The notes beneath the pieces are model-generated. The model was not told the DNA's origin. It worked only from the letters and a program-made list of their open reading frames with translations, and ran no database searches. The position numbers were made by a program, and so were the translations under genes. Shown piece after piece: positions 21,243 through 29,476 of a stretch of 44,440 bases of DNA. The stretch comes from Acidobacteriota bacterium. GTDB lineage: Bacteria > Acidobacteriota > Vicinamibacteria > Marinacidobacterales > Marinacidobacteraceae. Numbering within the stretch: the stretch's first letter is position 1; every line of letters starts with the position of its first letter. Where the stretch lies: the NCBI GenBank assembly GCA_022826195.1, contig JAJDVI010000084.1:1-44440 (forward strand), in the 5' to 3' direction.

Positions 21243-24200
21243 GTGACCGGCTTCGAAGCGCTCCTCGCCGCCGTCCGCGCCCGCCGGGAGGCCGGCGTCC
21301 GGCGGATCGGCCGGCTCTTCGGGCCGGCGCGGCTCGCGGTGGCGGCGGCCTGGGCCCGGGAGTCCGGCCGGCCGCTGGTGTTCCTCACGGCGCACGACCG
21401 GGATCTGCTGACCGGGGCCGCCGACCTCGAGGTGCTGCTGGCGGCGCTCGGCGAGGTGCGGCCGGTCCTGCGCCTCCCGGGTCCGGCGGTGAACCCCTAC
21501 GCTGGCGTCGCCCCCCACGCGGAGGTGCTGGCCCTCCGCGCGACCGCGCTTTCCGCCCTCGCCGCGCCCGGAGACCCGCCCCTGGTCGTCGCCTCCGCGG
21601 CCGGAGCGCTCTGCTGCACCGCCGGGCCGGATCGTCTCCGCGACGCGGCGATCCGCATCCGGCAGGGAAGCGACGCCTCCCCCGCCGGCATCGCGGCAGG
21701 GCTCACCTCGGCCGGATATCGCTACGAGGATCCGGTGAGCGGGCCGGGGGACTTCGCCCGCCGCGGCGGCATCGTGGACGTCTTTCCGGTGGACCGGGAA
21801 CTGCCCGTCCGCATCGAGTTCGGCTTCGAGGGAATCGAGAGCATCCGCGAGTTCGAGGTGGACACCCAGCGCGCTGGCGACCACCTCGCGCGGCCCGAAG
21901 CGGTGTCCGTCCCGCCGGCGTGGGAGTGGATCGGCGCCGGGTTCGACGAGGAAACCCATCCCGCGTTCCGGCTTCCCGGTTCCTCCGGGTTCGACAGCGC
22001 GTTCGACGCCTACCTCGAGGGCGCCGGGCTGATCCTCGACGAACCGGACCGGTTCTGGGACGCCGCCGAGGCCGAAACGGCGCGCGTGGTGGACGCCCGG
22101 CTCGCCGCCCGCGAGTTCCTGGCGCGCGCCGCCGCCCCGCCGGAGCGACTGCTGACCTCGATCGAGGCGCTCCGCGCGCGGCTGGAACGCCCCCCGCCGG
22201 CCGGAGCCGTCGAGCTGCGGGAGCTCGAGGCGGCGGGGCCCGCGGCCGCGGGCAGCCAGGACCTCCCCGCCCGGCCCACCGACTCGTTCCGGGGCCGGAC
22301 CGGTGAGTTCCTGGAGTCGCTGCAGGCGGCCGGAGACCCGCGCCGCGCCGTGCACGTCTTCGTGCCCGGGGCTCCCGCCGCCGAGCGGTTCGCATCCCGC
22401 GCCCGGGAGGCGGGCGCCCGCGTTCACGCCGGCGGCAACGGGGCCGGCGTCCCGATTCCGGAGGAGACGCCCGGCGCCCTGCCGGTGCCGCCGCGCGTCT
22501 TCGTCCACGCGGGGCGGTTGAGCGCCGGGTTCGAACTCCCGGAGCTGGATCTCCAGGTAATAAGCGGCGCCGCCATGGTGGCGGCGCCGCCGCGCACCCC
22601 CCGGCGCCGTGCCCGCTCCGGCAGCTTCCTCTCGGATTTCCGCGACCTGAAGCCCGGCGATCCGGTCGTGCACACCGACCACGGGGTGGGCCGCTTCATC
22701 CGGATGACGCGCCTCGGGGAAGGGGAGAACGCTCCGGAACTGGTCGAGATCCACTACGCAAAGGGAGGGAAGCTCTTCCTGCCGGTGGACCGGCTGGACC
22801 TGCTCGAGAAGTACTCGGCCGGCTCGGCGGCGGGAGCGCCGCCGCTCGACCGGCTGGGCGGCACAAGTTGGGTGCGGCGGCGGAAGCGTGTCGCGAAGGC
22901 CATGCGCGACATCGCGGGCGAACTCATCCGCCTGTACGCGGCCCGCCGGAAGATCGCTGGCTACGCGTTCGCGCGCGAGGTCCCGGGAATGGAGGACTTC
23001 GAGGACGCCTTCGAATGGACCGAGACCGAGGACCAGGCGCGGGCGATCCGCGACGTGTTCGAGGACATGGAGTCGGAAGTGCCCATGGACCGGCTGCTCG
23101 CGGGCGACGTCGGCTTCGGAAAGACGGAGGTCGCCCTCCGGGCCGCCTTCAAGGCGGCGATGGACGGGAAGCAGGTCGCCATCCTGGTTCCGACGACGGT
23201 GCTGGCGGCGCAGCACGCGCGGGTGTTCGAGCGGCGGTTCGCCGCCTTTCCGATCCGGGTGGCGCTCCTCTCCCGGTTCCGCACCCCCAAACAACAGAAA
23301 GCGGTCGTCGCCGGGGTCCGGGACGGGACCGTGGACATCGTCATTGGCACCCACCGCCTGCTGTCGAAGGACGTGGCGTTCCGCGACCTGGGACTGCTGA
23401 TCGTGGACGAGGAACAGCGTTTCGGGGTGACCGCCAAGGAACGGCTGAAGGCGATGGCGCCGCAGGTGGACCACCTGGCGATGACCGCGACGCCGATCCC
23501 GCGGACCCTCAACATGTCGCTCTCCGGCATCCGGGACATGTCGGTGATCGAAACGGCGCCCCGCGACCGGATGGCCATCCAGACCCACGTCCTGCCCTTC
23601 GATCCGGACCGCATCGCGGAGGCCGTCCGGCACGAACTCGCGCGCGAGGGCCAGGTCTATTTCGTGCACAACCGGGTCCGCTCGCTGCCGGCGATGGCGA
23701 AGCTCCTGGACGGCCTGGTCCCGGAGGCGCGGGTCCTGATCGCCCACGGGCAGATGCGCGAGGCCGCGCTGGAGCGCACCCTGATCCGCTTCCAGGAGCA
23801 CGAGGCCGACATGCTGCTCACCACCACCATCATCGAGAACGGCATCGACCTGCCGCGGGTCAACACGCTGCTCGTGAACCGGGCGGACGCGTTCGGGCTC
23901 GCCCAGCTCTACCAGATCCGGGGCCGGGTCGGGCGGTCCTCACGGCGCGCCTACGCCTACCTGCTGGTGCCGCAGGGGGCGCCGCTCTCGGGCAGCGCGC
24001 AACCCCGCCTCGCCGCGCTCCGGGAGTTCAGCGAACTGGGGGCCGGGTTCCGGGTCGCGGCGCTGGACATGGAGCTGCGGGGCGCCGGCAACCTGCTGGG
24101 CGCCGCCCAGCACGGCCACCTGGAGGCGGTAGGGTTCGACCTCTACTACCGGCTTCTCGAGGAAGCGGTCGCCGAGGCCCGCGGCGACCGTCCCCGCTCG

Positions 24201-24623
24201 CGCTGCGCCATGAACCTTCGCTTCCAGTTCCGCATCCCCGGAGACTGGCTGGGGGACGTCCGGCGCCGCATGTGGCTCTACAAGCGGTGCTCGTCCGCCG
24301 CCGACCTCGACACGCTGGATCGGCTCCGCGACGAGGTGCGCGACCGTTTCGGGGCCCTGCCGCCGGAAGTGGAGCTCCTCTTCCAGCACGTGCGTCTCCG
24401 CATCCGGGCCGAGGCGCTCGGCTACACGGCGGTGATCCGGGAAGGCGATTCGCTGCGCCTCGAAGCGGACGCGAAGGACCGGTCCTTCCGCTCTCCCCTC
24501 GCCCCCGGAGCGGGCCCGGCGGAAGTGCTCGGGTCGCTCCAGATGGCCCTGTCGGCCCTCGAGGCCGTCGCTCTCAGCCGGGAACCCGAGGGTGCGCCCG
24601 ACCAGCGGGCGAACCTGTCGTGA
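21243..24623 (+). CDS. mfd: Transcription-repair coupling factor Mfd
   Basis: A 1126-aa protein, close to the usual length of about 1150. The UvrB-like N-terminal module has the characteristic DFARRGGIVDVFPVD. The RNA-polymerase-interacting CarD-like domain (about 465-530) starts LKPGDPVVHTDHGVGRF. The RecG-like SF2 translocase has LAGDVGFGKTEVALRAAF (Walker A, about 620), LIVDEEQRFGV (DEEQ, about 721), TATPIPRTLNMSL and TTTIIENGIDLPRVNTLLV. The TRCF C-terminal domain is present. Mfd removes stalled RNA polymerase and recruits UvrA. It starts at GTG 21243 and its stop overlaps the next gene by 4 bases. No defect is seen. Confidence 0.97.
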   Translation: MTGFEALLAAVRARREAGVRRIGRLFGPARLAVAAAWARESGRPLVFLTAHDRDLLTGAADLEVLLAALGEVRPVLRLPGPAVNPYAGVAPHAEVLALRATALSALAAPGDPPLVVASAAGALCCTAGPDRLRDAAIRIRQGSDASPAGIAAGLTSAGYRYEDPVSGPGDFARRGGIVDVFPVDRELPVRIEFGFEGIESIREFEVDTQRAGDHLARPEAVSVPPAWEWIGAGFDEETHPAFRLPGSSGFDSAFDAYLEGAGLILDEPDRFWDAAEAETARVVDARLAAREFLARAAAPPERLLTSIEALRARLERPPPAGAVELRELEAAGPAAAGSQDLPARPTDSFRGRTGEFLESLQAAGDPRRAVHVFVPGAPAAERFASRAREAGARVHAGGNGAGVPIPEETPGALPVPPRVFVHAGRLSAGFELPELDLQVISGAAMVAAPPRTPRRRARSGSFLSDFRDLKPGDPVVHTDHGVGRFIRMTRLGEGENAPELVEIHYAKGGKLFLPVDRLDLLEKYSAGSAAGAPPLDRLGGTSWVRRRKRVAKAMRDIAGELIRLYAARRKIAGYAFAREVPGMEDFEDAFEWTETEDQARAIRDVFEDMESEVPMDRLLAGDVGFGKTEVALRAAFKAAMDGKQVAILVPTTVLAAQHARVFERRFAAFPIRVALLSRFRTPKQQKAVVAGVRDGTVDIVIGTHRLLSKDVAFRDLGLLIVDEEQRFGVTAKERLKAMAPQVDHLAMTATPIPRTLNMSLSGIRDMSVIETAPRDRMAIQTHVLPFDPDRIAEAVRHELAREGQVYFVHNRVRSLPAMAKLLDGLVPEARVLIAHGQMREAALERTLIRFQEHEADMLLTTTIIENGIDLPRVNTLLVNRADAFGLAQLYQIRGRVGRSSRRAYAYLLVPQGAPLSGSAQPRLAALREFSELGAGFRVAALDMELRGAGNLLGAAQHGHLEAVGFDLYYRLLEEAVAEARGDRPRSRCAMNLRFQFRIPGDWLGDVRRRMWLYKRCSSAADLDTLDRLRDEVRDRFGALPPEVELLFQHVRLRIRAEALGYTAVIREGDSLRLEADAKDRSFRSPLAPGAGPAEVLGSLQMALSALEAVALSREPEGAPDQRANLS

Positions 24624-25582
24624 CCCGGTTCCCCGCGGCGAGCGGGATCGCCGTCCTGCTGGCGCTCGCCGCGGCGGGTTGCGGCGCCCTCTCCGAGGAG
24701 GAGGACCTGGTGGTCGTCTCGGTGGGCGAGCGGGAGCTGACCCAAGGCGTCCTCGACCGGTTCATCGCCTCCCGGACGGAGCTCGGCGGGACGCTCGACG
24801 CTCCCCTGCTCAGCGCTCTCCTCGACGAGTTCGTCCGCGAGCGGCTCCTGGTGATCGCCGCCGAGGAAGCGGGGGTCGAGGTCTCCGAGGTCCGGCTGCT
24901 CGAGGAGACCTCCGCCCTGCGGCGGGGGCCGGGTCCCGAGGTGGTCCGGACCGACGACGGGACTGCCGCGCCCGGGAGCGCCGGCGACGAGCCGGAAGAC
25001 GCGGACGACGACGGGTTGCGCTCCCGGGTGAGGGACCGCCTGCTGGTGGACCGGTTCATGGACACGGTGGTGCTGGCCGGCCTCGAGGCCACGGACGAGG
25101 CTCTGCAACTGGAGTTCGAGGCGAACCGCGCCTTCTACGCGCGGCCCGAGACCGTCACCCTCTCGGAGCGGCGGTTCGACGACCGGGAGAGTGCGGAAGC
25201 CGCCGCCGGGCTCCTCCGCGAGGGCACGCGGTCCAGCGGGGATGGCGATGCCGCGGACGCCTTCCTGCCGGTCGGGACGTTCCGGCGCGGCGAACTGCCG
25301 GACGCGGTGGACGACGCGGTCTTCGTCCTCGATTCCGGGGACACTACGGACGCGGTCGAGACCGCGGCGGGGTTCCGGATCTTCCGGGTGGACGAGCGGC
25401 TCCCCGCCGCCTCGCTCGAGTTCGAGGAGGTGCGGGACGTGGTCCGGCTCACCGTGCTTCGCCAGGAGGCCGACGTCCGCGTCCAGGCCCTGCTCGACGA
25501 TCTGCAACGACGCCATCCCGTCCGCATCCACGCCGCCAACCTCGCCTTCCCTTACGTCGGGATGCTGCCGAAGGTGGAGTGA
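24620..25582 (+). CDS. Parvulin-type (PpiC/SurA-like) lipoprotein
   Basis: A 320-aa lipoprotein starting at GTG 24620, overlapping the mfd stop. The signal peptide ends in a lipobox (LALAAAGC, Cys21). A SurA N-terminal-like chaperone part follows (VVSVGERELTQGVLDRFI, then LLSALLDEFVRERLLVIAAEEAGVEV), with an acidic linker near 115-135. The parvulin-like region starts at about residue 170 with the RPETVTLSERRF strand and continues through LPVGTFRRGELPDAVDDAVF and ETAAGFRIFRVDERLP. It probably assists folding of secreted or outer-membrane proteins beside the SurA homologue downstream. Several PPIase active-site residues are not obvious, so isomerase activity is uncertain. Confidence 0.85.
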   Translation: MTRFPAASGIAVLLALAAAGCGALSEEEDLVVVSVGERELTQGVLDRFIASRTELGGTLDAPLLSALLDEFVRERLLVIAAEEAGVEVSEVRLLEETSALRRGPGPEVVRTDDGTAAPGSAGDEPEDADDDGLRSRVRDRLLVDRFMDTVVLAGLEATDEALQLEFEANRAFYARPETVTLSERRFDDRESAEAAAGLLREGTRSSGDGDAADAFLPVGTFRRGELPDAVDDAVFVLDSGDTTDAVETAAGFRIFRVDERLPAASLEFEEVRDVVRLTVLRQEADVRVQALLDDLQRRHPVRIHAANLAFPYVGMLPKVE

Positions 25583-25616
25583 TCCACAGGCCCCAATCGC
25601 GGATCCGGCCGGGAGC

Positions 25617-25654
25617 GCCGGTCTTCAGACCGGCACAGCGGGCCGCAGGCCCGC
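25617..25654. repeat. Double stem-loop REP-like element
   Basis: GCCGGTCT-TC-AGACCGGC (25617-25634) is an 8-bp stem, followed by GCGGGCC-GCA-GGCCCGC (25638-25654), a 7-bp stem. The first matches the REP core seen near 883, 2135 and 29437. It lies between the parvulin-like lipoprotein and surA, and could attenuate or separate the two transcripts. Confidence 0.75.
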
Positions 25655-25730
25655 GGACGACGTGCCGCTAGGCGCCCTGGGCGACGCCGCACGCCTTCCG
25701 GGAAGCCACACTAGAATGCGAGGCCCGACG

Positions 25731-26738
25731 ATGACGCGTTTCCTCTCCCGCATTCCGCTCGCCGCCATCCTCTGCACCGCCGGCACCGCCGCTGCCGCGC
25801 AGGACGCGCCATCCGGGGGCGCCGAAGTGGTGGACCGGGTCGTCGCCCTCGTCAACGGGGACATGATCACCCTCAGCGAGCTGCAGCGACAGGTCGTCAT
25901 TCAGGCGGAGCGTCTCGGCGTCCCCGACGATCCCGAGGTCCAGGCCACCTTCCGGCGGCAGGTCCTCGAAGGAATGGTGGACAACACGCTGATCCTCCAG
26001 GTCGCCGACCAGCGCGGCCTCCGGGTTCCGGACCGGTACTTCGACGAATGGAAGGAAGCGACCATCAAGGAGATGAACCTCCCGGACGAAGCGGAGTTCA
26101 TCCGGCAGGTGGAGCTCCAGGGATCGAACATGGAGGAGCTGAAGAAGCAGTTCCTCGAGGGTGTCCTCATCCAGGAGATCCGCCGTCAGGACATCGAGGA
26201 ACGGGTGCAGATCAGCGAACCGGAGATCGAGCAGCGTTACCGCGAGAACGTGGACGAGTTCATTCGCCCGCCGCAGGTGCGGCTGCGGGAGCTGGTCGTC
26301 CACGTCACCGAGGCCGGCGAGGCGGAGGCGCGCGAGCGTCTCGGGGAAGCCCAGCGCCTGATCGCCTCGGGCACCGACTTCGGAGAGGTGGCGAAGGTGC
26401 GGTCGGAGTCCGGTTCGGCCGAGAGCGGCGGGGACCTCGGTCTCTTCCTCGTCCGCGAGCTCGACGAGTCCTTCCGGTCGGTGGTGGCCGATCTCGAGAC
26501 GGGAGCGGTTTCCGAGCCGCTGCGGATCGGCGAGTCCCTCTACCTGCTCAAGGTGGACGAGCGGACCGAGGAGTCCACGATCCCGCTGGACGACGTGCGG
26601 AACCAGATCGCCGAATCGCTCTACAGCGAGAAGATGGCGGCCGAAATGGACAACTTCGTCCGCAACCTGCGCGAGAACGCCATCGTCGAGATCCGCCTCG
26701 ACGACGGCGCTTCCGCGACCGAGCCACCCTCCCGGTAG
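25731..26738 (+). CDS. surA: SurA-like periplasmic peptidyl-prolyl isomerase
   Basis: A 335-aa exported protein; the signal peptide is MTRFLSRIPLAAILCTAGTA with cleavage after AAAAQ. The SurA N-terminal chaperone domain (about 35-170) begins VVDRVVALVNGDMITLSELQ and includes LEGMVDNTLILQVAD. A single parvulin domain (about 180-280) follows: RPPQVRLRELVVHVTEAGEAE, then DFGEVAKVRSESGSAESGGDLG. E. coli SurA has two parvulin domains; this one-domain form is common in other phyla. It should help outer-membrane protein folding. ATG 25731 is preferred for the signal peptide; an in-frame ATG at 25716 is possible. REP-like hairpins flank the gene on both sides. Confidence 0.88.
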   Translation: MTRFLSRIPLAAILCTAGTAAAAQDAPSGGAEVVDRVVALVNGDMITLSELQRQVVIQAERLGVPDDPEVQATFRRQVLEGMVDNTLILQVADQRGLRVPDRYFDEWKEATIKEMNLPDEAEFIRQVELQGSNMEELKKQFLEGVLIQEIRRQDIEERVQISEPEIEQRYRENVDEFIRPPQVRLRELVVHVTEAGEAEARERLGEAQRLIASGTDFGEVAKVRSESGSAESGGDLGLFLVRELDESFRSVVADLETGAVSEPLRIGESLYLLKVDERTEESTIPLDDVRNQIAESLYSEKMAAEMDNFVRNLRENAIVEIRLDDGASATEPPSR

Positions 26739-26752
26739 CGGCCCGGCGCGAC

Positions 26753-26770
26753 GCCGGCCCGGAGGCCGGC
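26753..26770. terminator. Hairpin between convergent genes
   Basis: GCCGGCC-CGGA-GGCCGGC forms a perfect 7-bp GC stem, 15 bases after the surA stop and 35 bases from the stop of the convergent XRE gene. It resembles the REP family in GC-rich dyad shape. There is no U-tract, so it is a possible bidirectional or Rho-assisted terminator only. Confidence 0.45.
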
Positions 26771-26804
26771 CCTCCGAGGGTCGGGCGCTACAGCGTCTCG
26801 ACGC

Positions 26805-27140
26805 TCAGCCGAGAACCCGTAGCGCGGTCTCGGGGGCTCGGTCAAGCAGCCGCAGCAATGCCCTCGCGGCGCCGGTCGGGCAGCGCTTCCCCTGTTCCCA
26901 GTTCCGGATCGTCTCGGGCGGCACCTGGATCCGCCGCGCGAACTCCACCTGGGTCAGGCCAAGCCGCCGACGGACCCTTCGAGCGTACCGCGCCGTCTCC
27001 CGGACCGCTTCTTCGTCGTCGTCTTGTTGCTGCCGGGCGAGGTCCGCTTCGGTGGTTCGGTCGAGCACGGCGTAGTCCACCCGCCCCGGAGGCAGACTGC
27101 CCGGATCCTGCGGATCAATCCGCACGTTCGTCGTCTTCAT
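26805..27140 (-). CDS. XRE-family antitoxin paired with BrnT
   Basis: A 111-aa DNA-binding protein. The N-terminal half is acidic and linker-like (DRTTEADLARQQQDDDEEAVRETARYARRVR). The C-terminal half is an XRE helix-turn-helix (RRLGLTQVEFARRIQVPPETIRNWEQGKRCPTGAARALLRLLDRAPE). This is the layout of the antitoxin that accompanies DUF497/BrnT toxins in many genomes, in place of the ribbon-helix-helix BrnA. Its ATG lies inside the toxin gene (26-base overlap), so it is translationally coupled. It likely binds the toxin through its N-terminus and represses the operon. Confidence 0.87.
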   Translation of the reverse strand: MKTTNVRIDPQDPGSLPPGRVDYAVLDRTTEADLARQQQDDDEEAVRETARYARRVRRRLGLTQVEFARRIQVPPETIRNWEQGKRCPTGAARALLRLLDRAPETALRVLG

Positions 27141-27399
27141 ATTCAGTGACCTCTCGACGGTTGGCCTTGCGGGCCGAAATGATTCTCTTCGCCGGACCCC
27201 GCAGCGTGTAGATCAGGACGAAGATGCGACCTTCGATCGCCCCGAGCAATCGGTAGCGGTCCTCGCCATAGTCCTGGCGGTGATCCGGTCCGACCATCCG
27301 GCGCGGATCGAGAAAGGCGCGGACTGCGTAGGCGAAGTCGAAGCCACGCTCCTGAAAGCACCTGTCGCTCTTGGCTTCGTCCCATTGGAACTCCACCAT
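27115..27399 (-). CDS. brnT: BrnT-type (DUF497) ribonuclease toxin
   Basis: A 94-aa protein with the complete BrnT pattern: VEFQWDEAKSDRCFQERGFDFAYAVRAFLDP, then DYGEDRYRLLGAIEGRIFVLIYTLRG and KRIISARKANRREVTEYE. The family folds like RelE and acts as an endoribonuclease; the conserved R-I-I-S-A-R-K-A motif is intact. It precedes its antitoxin, the usual order for BrnT systems. A perfect 7-bp palindrome lies just upstream of the ATG. The gene should encode an active toxin; its RNA target is unknown. Confidence 0.93.
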   Translation of the reverse strand: MVEFQWDEAKSDRCFQERGFDFAYAVRAFLDPRRMVGPDHRQDYGEDRYRLLGAIEGRIFVLIYTLRGPAKRIISARKANRREVTEYEDDERAD

Positions 27400-27405
27400 G
27401 TGAAT

Positions 27406-27422
27406 GTAGGCCAGTGGCCTAC
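27406..27422. promoter_or_regulatory. Candidate brnT operator palindrome
   Basis: GTAGGCC-AGT-GGCCTAC is a perfect 7-bp dyad ending 7 bases before the brnT ATG on the minus strand. Its position over the translation start region fits repression of the operon by the XRE antitoxin. It could instead be a hairpin in the leader. Confidence 0.5.
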
Positions 27423-27490
27423 CTCGGTCAAGGCCCGACCCTCTGTTCGCTTCGAAAACGCCGTCCCGCGGGTCGGCCAGCGGCCGTGAT

Positions 27491-27512
27491 GGCGCCCCCG
27501 GCTTGGAACGCC
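27491..27512. repeat. Partial inverted REP-like element
   Basis: GGCGCCCCCGGCTTGGAACGCC is the reverse complement of the tail seen in the 84-bp repeat block (GGCGTTCCAGGCCGGGGGCGCC at 2315-2338), with one mismatch and one base less. It lies beside the moaA stop codon. The stem half is missing. Confidence 0.5.
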
Positions 27513-27517
27513 GAGAG

Positions 27518-28564
27518 TCAGCCGCCGCGGGTGTGCATCTCGAGGTGGGGGTCCTTGCGGAGATCTCCGGCCGCGACGAGTGGTGTGCGCCGGTCGAGGG
27601 CCGCCCGCTCCTCGGCGCCTCGGTCTTCCCGGCCTGACCAGGTGGAGGCGATCAACGACTCCATCTCGGCGGCGGTCGCTCCGGAGCGGAGCGGCTCCCT
27701 GAGGTCGAGCCCCTCGCGGGCATAGAGACACCGGAACCACCTTCCGTCCGCCGTGACGCGGCTGCGGTCGCAGGCGCGGCAGAAGGGTTCGGAAACCGAG
27801 GCGATGATTCCGAAGACCCGTCCGTCGGGTATCCGGTAACGGCGGGCCGGCGCGGTGGGGTCCTCCACCGAAACCGCTTCGACGCCCCCGTAACGCCGCG
27901 CCATGAGGGCGCGGATGGCGTTCGCATCGAACACCAGGTCCGGACGCCAGCCGGTGGCTCCTCCGACGTCCATGTATTCGATGAAGCGGACCTCGCCGTG
28001 CTGATCCGAGGCGAATTCGAAGAGGTCCACCAGTTCGTCGTCGTTGAACCCGCGGATCACCACCGTGTCGAGCTTCAGGGGCCGAAGCCGCGCCGCGTTC
28101 GCCGCCGTGATCCCATCCCGGACCGCGTCCAGTCCGTCCCGGCGGGTGAGCGAGCGGAACCGGTCGGAACGGAGAGTGTCGAGGCTGACCGTGATCCGGT
28201 GCAGGCCGGCTTCCCGGAGCGCCGCTGCCTGGCCGGCGAGCAGGATCCCGTTGGTGGTCAGGGCGACGTCCTCGATTCCCGGGACGACCGAAACCAGCCG
28301 GACCAGTTCGGGCAGGTGGCGGCGGATCAGCGGCTCCCCGCCGGTGATCCGGAGCTTCCGAACCCCGAGCGCCGCGAACCGTTCGACGACGAACGCCGTC
28401 TCGTCGAAGCTGAGCAGGTCCTTCCGGGGGAGCCACACGTACTCCTCCTCCGGCATGCAGTACTGGCAGCGCAGGTTGCAGCGGTCGGTGACCGAGAGGC
28501 GCAGGCTGCCGAGCGGCCGGCCAAGGCGGTCGCGAACGGGAACCGGGACGGAATGGGAGGACAC
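27518..28564 (-). CDS. moaA: GTP 3',8-cyclase MoaA
   Basis: A 348-aa radical SAM enzyme for the first step of molybdenum cofactor biosynthesis. The SAM-cluster motif is C29-NLR-C33-QY-C36 in TDRCNLRCQYCMPEE. Next come LRITGGEPLIRRHLPELV, TTNGILLAGQA and VSLDTLRSDRF. The second cluster is in PFCRACDRSRVTADGRWFRC, and the C-terminus ends in Gly-Gly as in MoaA (HTRGG), which is needed for activity in known enzymes. It starts at GTG 28564. No other moa genes are in the window. Length is normal (about 330-350). Confidence 0.96.
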   Translation of the reverse strand: MSSHSVPVPVRDRLGRPLGSLRLSVTDRCNLRCQYCMPEEEYVWLPRKDLLSFDETAFVVERFAALGVRKLRITGGEPLIRRHLPELVRLVSVVPGIEDVALTTNGILLAGQAAALREAGLHRITVSLDTLRSDRFRSLTRRDGLDAVRDGITAANAARLRPLKLDTVVIRGFNDDELVDLFEFASDQHGEVRFIEYMDVGGATGWRPDLVFDANAIRALMARRYGGVEAVSVEDPTAPARRYRIPDGRVFGIIASVSEPFCRACDRSRVTADGRWFRCLYAREGLDLREPLRSGATAAEMESLIASTWSGREDRGAEERAALDRRTPLVAAGDLRKDPHLEMHTRGG

Positions 28565-28611
28565 GGGGCGCGACAGCCTACTACCCGGGACGGGCGAACG
28601 CAGGGAGTTCG

Positions 28612-29469
28612 TCAGTTGACGGCCAGCAGTTCGACCTCGAAGAGCAGGGTCGCGTAGGGAGGGATGCGAGGTTGCCGGCCGGCCGCGCCGTAGGCGAGTT
28701 CATGAGGAATCACGATGCGCCGGCGTCCTCCGACCCGCATCCCCACGATCCCGAGATCCCAGCCCACGATGACGGCGCCCACCCCGAGCGTGAAGTCGAA
28801 GGGGTTCTCCGCGGTGGTGGAATCGAAGGTGTCGCCCTTGTTGTCGGGCGCCAGCAGGTCGTACACCCAGCCGTGGTAGGCCATCGAGAGGGAATCCCCG
28901 TTCTCGGCCTCCTCCCCGGAGCCGACCTGCAGGTCGGTGATTTCGAAGGCCACTTCCGCTCCCGCCACCAGTTCGACCTCGAAGAGGAGGGTGGCGTTTC
29001 CGGGGACCAGGGTGTTCCCCTGGGCGCCGAAACCGAGATCGGGCGGCACGACGATCCGGCGTCTCCCTCCCACCCGCATTCCGGCCACCCCCTGGTCGAT
29101 GCCGGGGATGACCTGTCCCACGCCGAACCGGAACGAGTCGGGATCCTCCTCGGGCACCGATATGAACTCCGAACCCTTGTTGTCGGGAGCGGCCTTGTCG
29201 TAGAGCCACCCGGTGTACGCGATCGCGAGCAGCCAGCCGTCCTCCACCTCGGGACCCTCCCCTTCCTCGAGATCGGTGAACCCGAAGGGCACGTCGAGCG
29301 GCGGGGCGGGTTCCGGTGGTTCGGGCGTCGTGGGGGTAGCCCCGTCACCGCCGCAACCGAGTCCGAAGGCGCCGGCGGCAAGCAGGAAAGCAGGCAGGAA
29401 GAACGGCCCGCATGTCGTCCGCCTCCGGCGTGCGGTGCCGGTCTGAAGACCGGCGCTCCCAGCCGCCAC
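28612..29469 (-). CDS. Lipoprotein with two FKBP-type isomerase domains
   Basis: An exported protein of about 285 aa. A hydrophobic signal FFLPAFLLAAGAFGLGC ends in a lipobox Cys, followed by a Thr/Pro-rich linker. Two FKBP domains follow. The first runs from FTDLEEGEGP to NATLLFEVELVAG and contains FGVGQVIPGIDQGVAGMRVGGRRRIVVPPDLGFG. The second runs from FEITDLQVGSGEEAENGD to YATLLFEVELLAVN and contains LGVGAVIVGWDLGIVGMRVGGRRRIVIPHELAYG. It is a probable periplasmic peptidyl-prolyl isomerase. The start is problematic: the only upstream in-frame start is GTG 29469, which places a REP-like element inside the coding region. The nearest ATG (29413) is one frame off and leads to an early stop, so a small indel near 29411 is possible. 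The upstream gene ends 8 bases before GTG 29469. Confidence 0.8.
   Translation of the reverse strand: MAAGSAGLQTGTARRRRTTCGPFFLPAFLLAAGAFGLGCGGDGATPTTPEPPEPAPPLDVPFGFTDLEEGEGPEVEDGWLLAIAYTGWLYDKAAPDNKGSEFISVPEEDPDSFRFGVGQVIPGIDQGVAGMRVGGRRRIVVPPDLGFGAQGNTLVPGNATLLFEVELVAGAEVAFEITDLQVGSGEEAENGDSLSMAYHGWVYDLLAPDNKGDTFDSTTAENPFDFTLGVGAVIVGWDLGIVGMRVGGRRRIVIPHELAYGAAGRQPRIPPYATLLFEVELLAVN
29437..29454. repeat. REP-like stem-loop at the FKBP gene start
   Basis: GCCGGTCT-GA-AGACCGGC is a perfect 8-bp stem followed by GCTCCCAGCC, the same core as the elements near 883 and 25617. It lies between the D-aminoacylase-like gene and the FKBP signal peptide, and is read through in frame if the FKBP gene starts at GTG 29469. 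Confidence 0.75.
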
Positions 29470-29476
29470 CGTACGC

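Noticed and set aside
20664..23801. Minus-strand open frame continuous from the mfd region into the SMP-30 gene
   Set aside because: Only the part from ATG 20663 onwards resembles a protein family. The upstream 1000 codons lie opposite mfd and the LOG-like gene and show only shadow composition.
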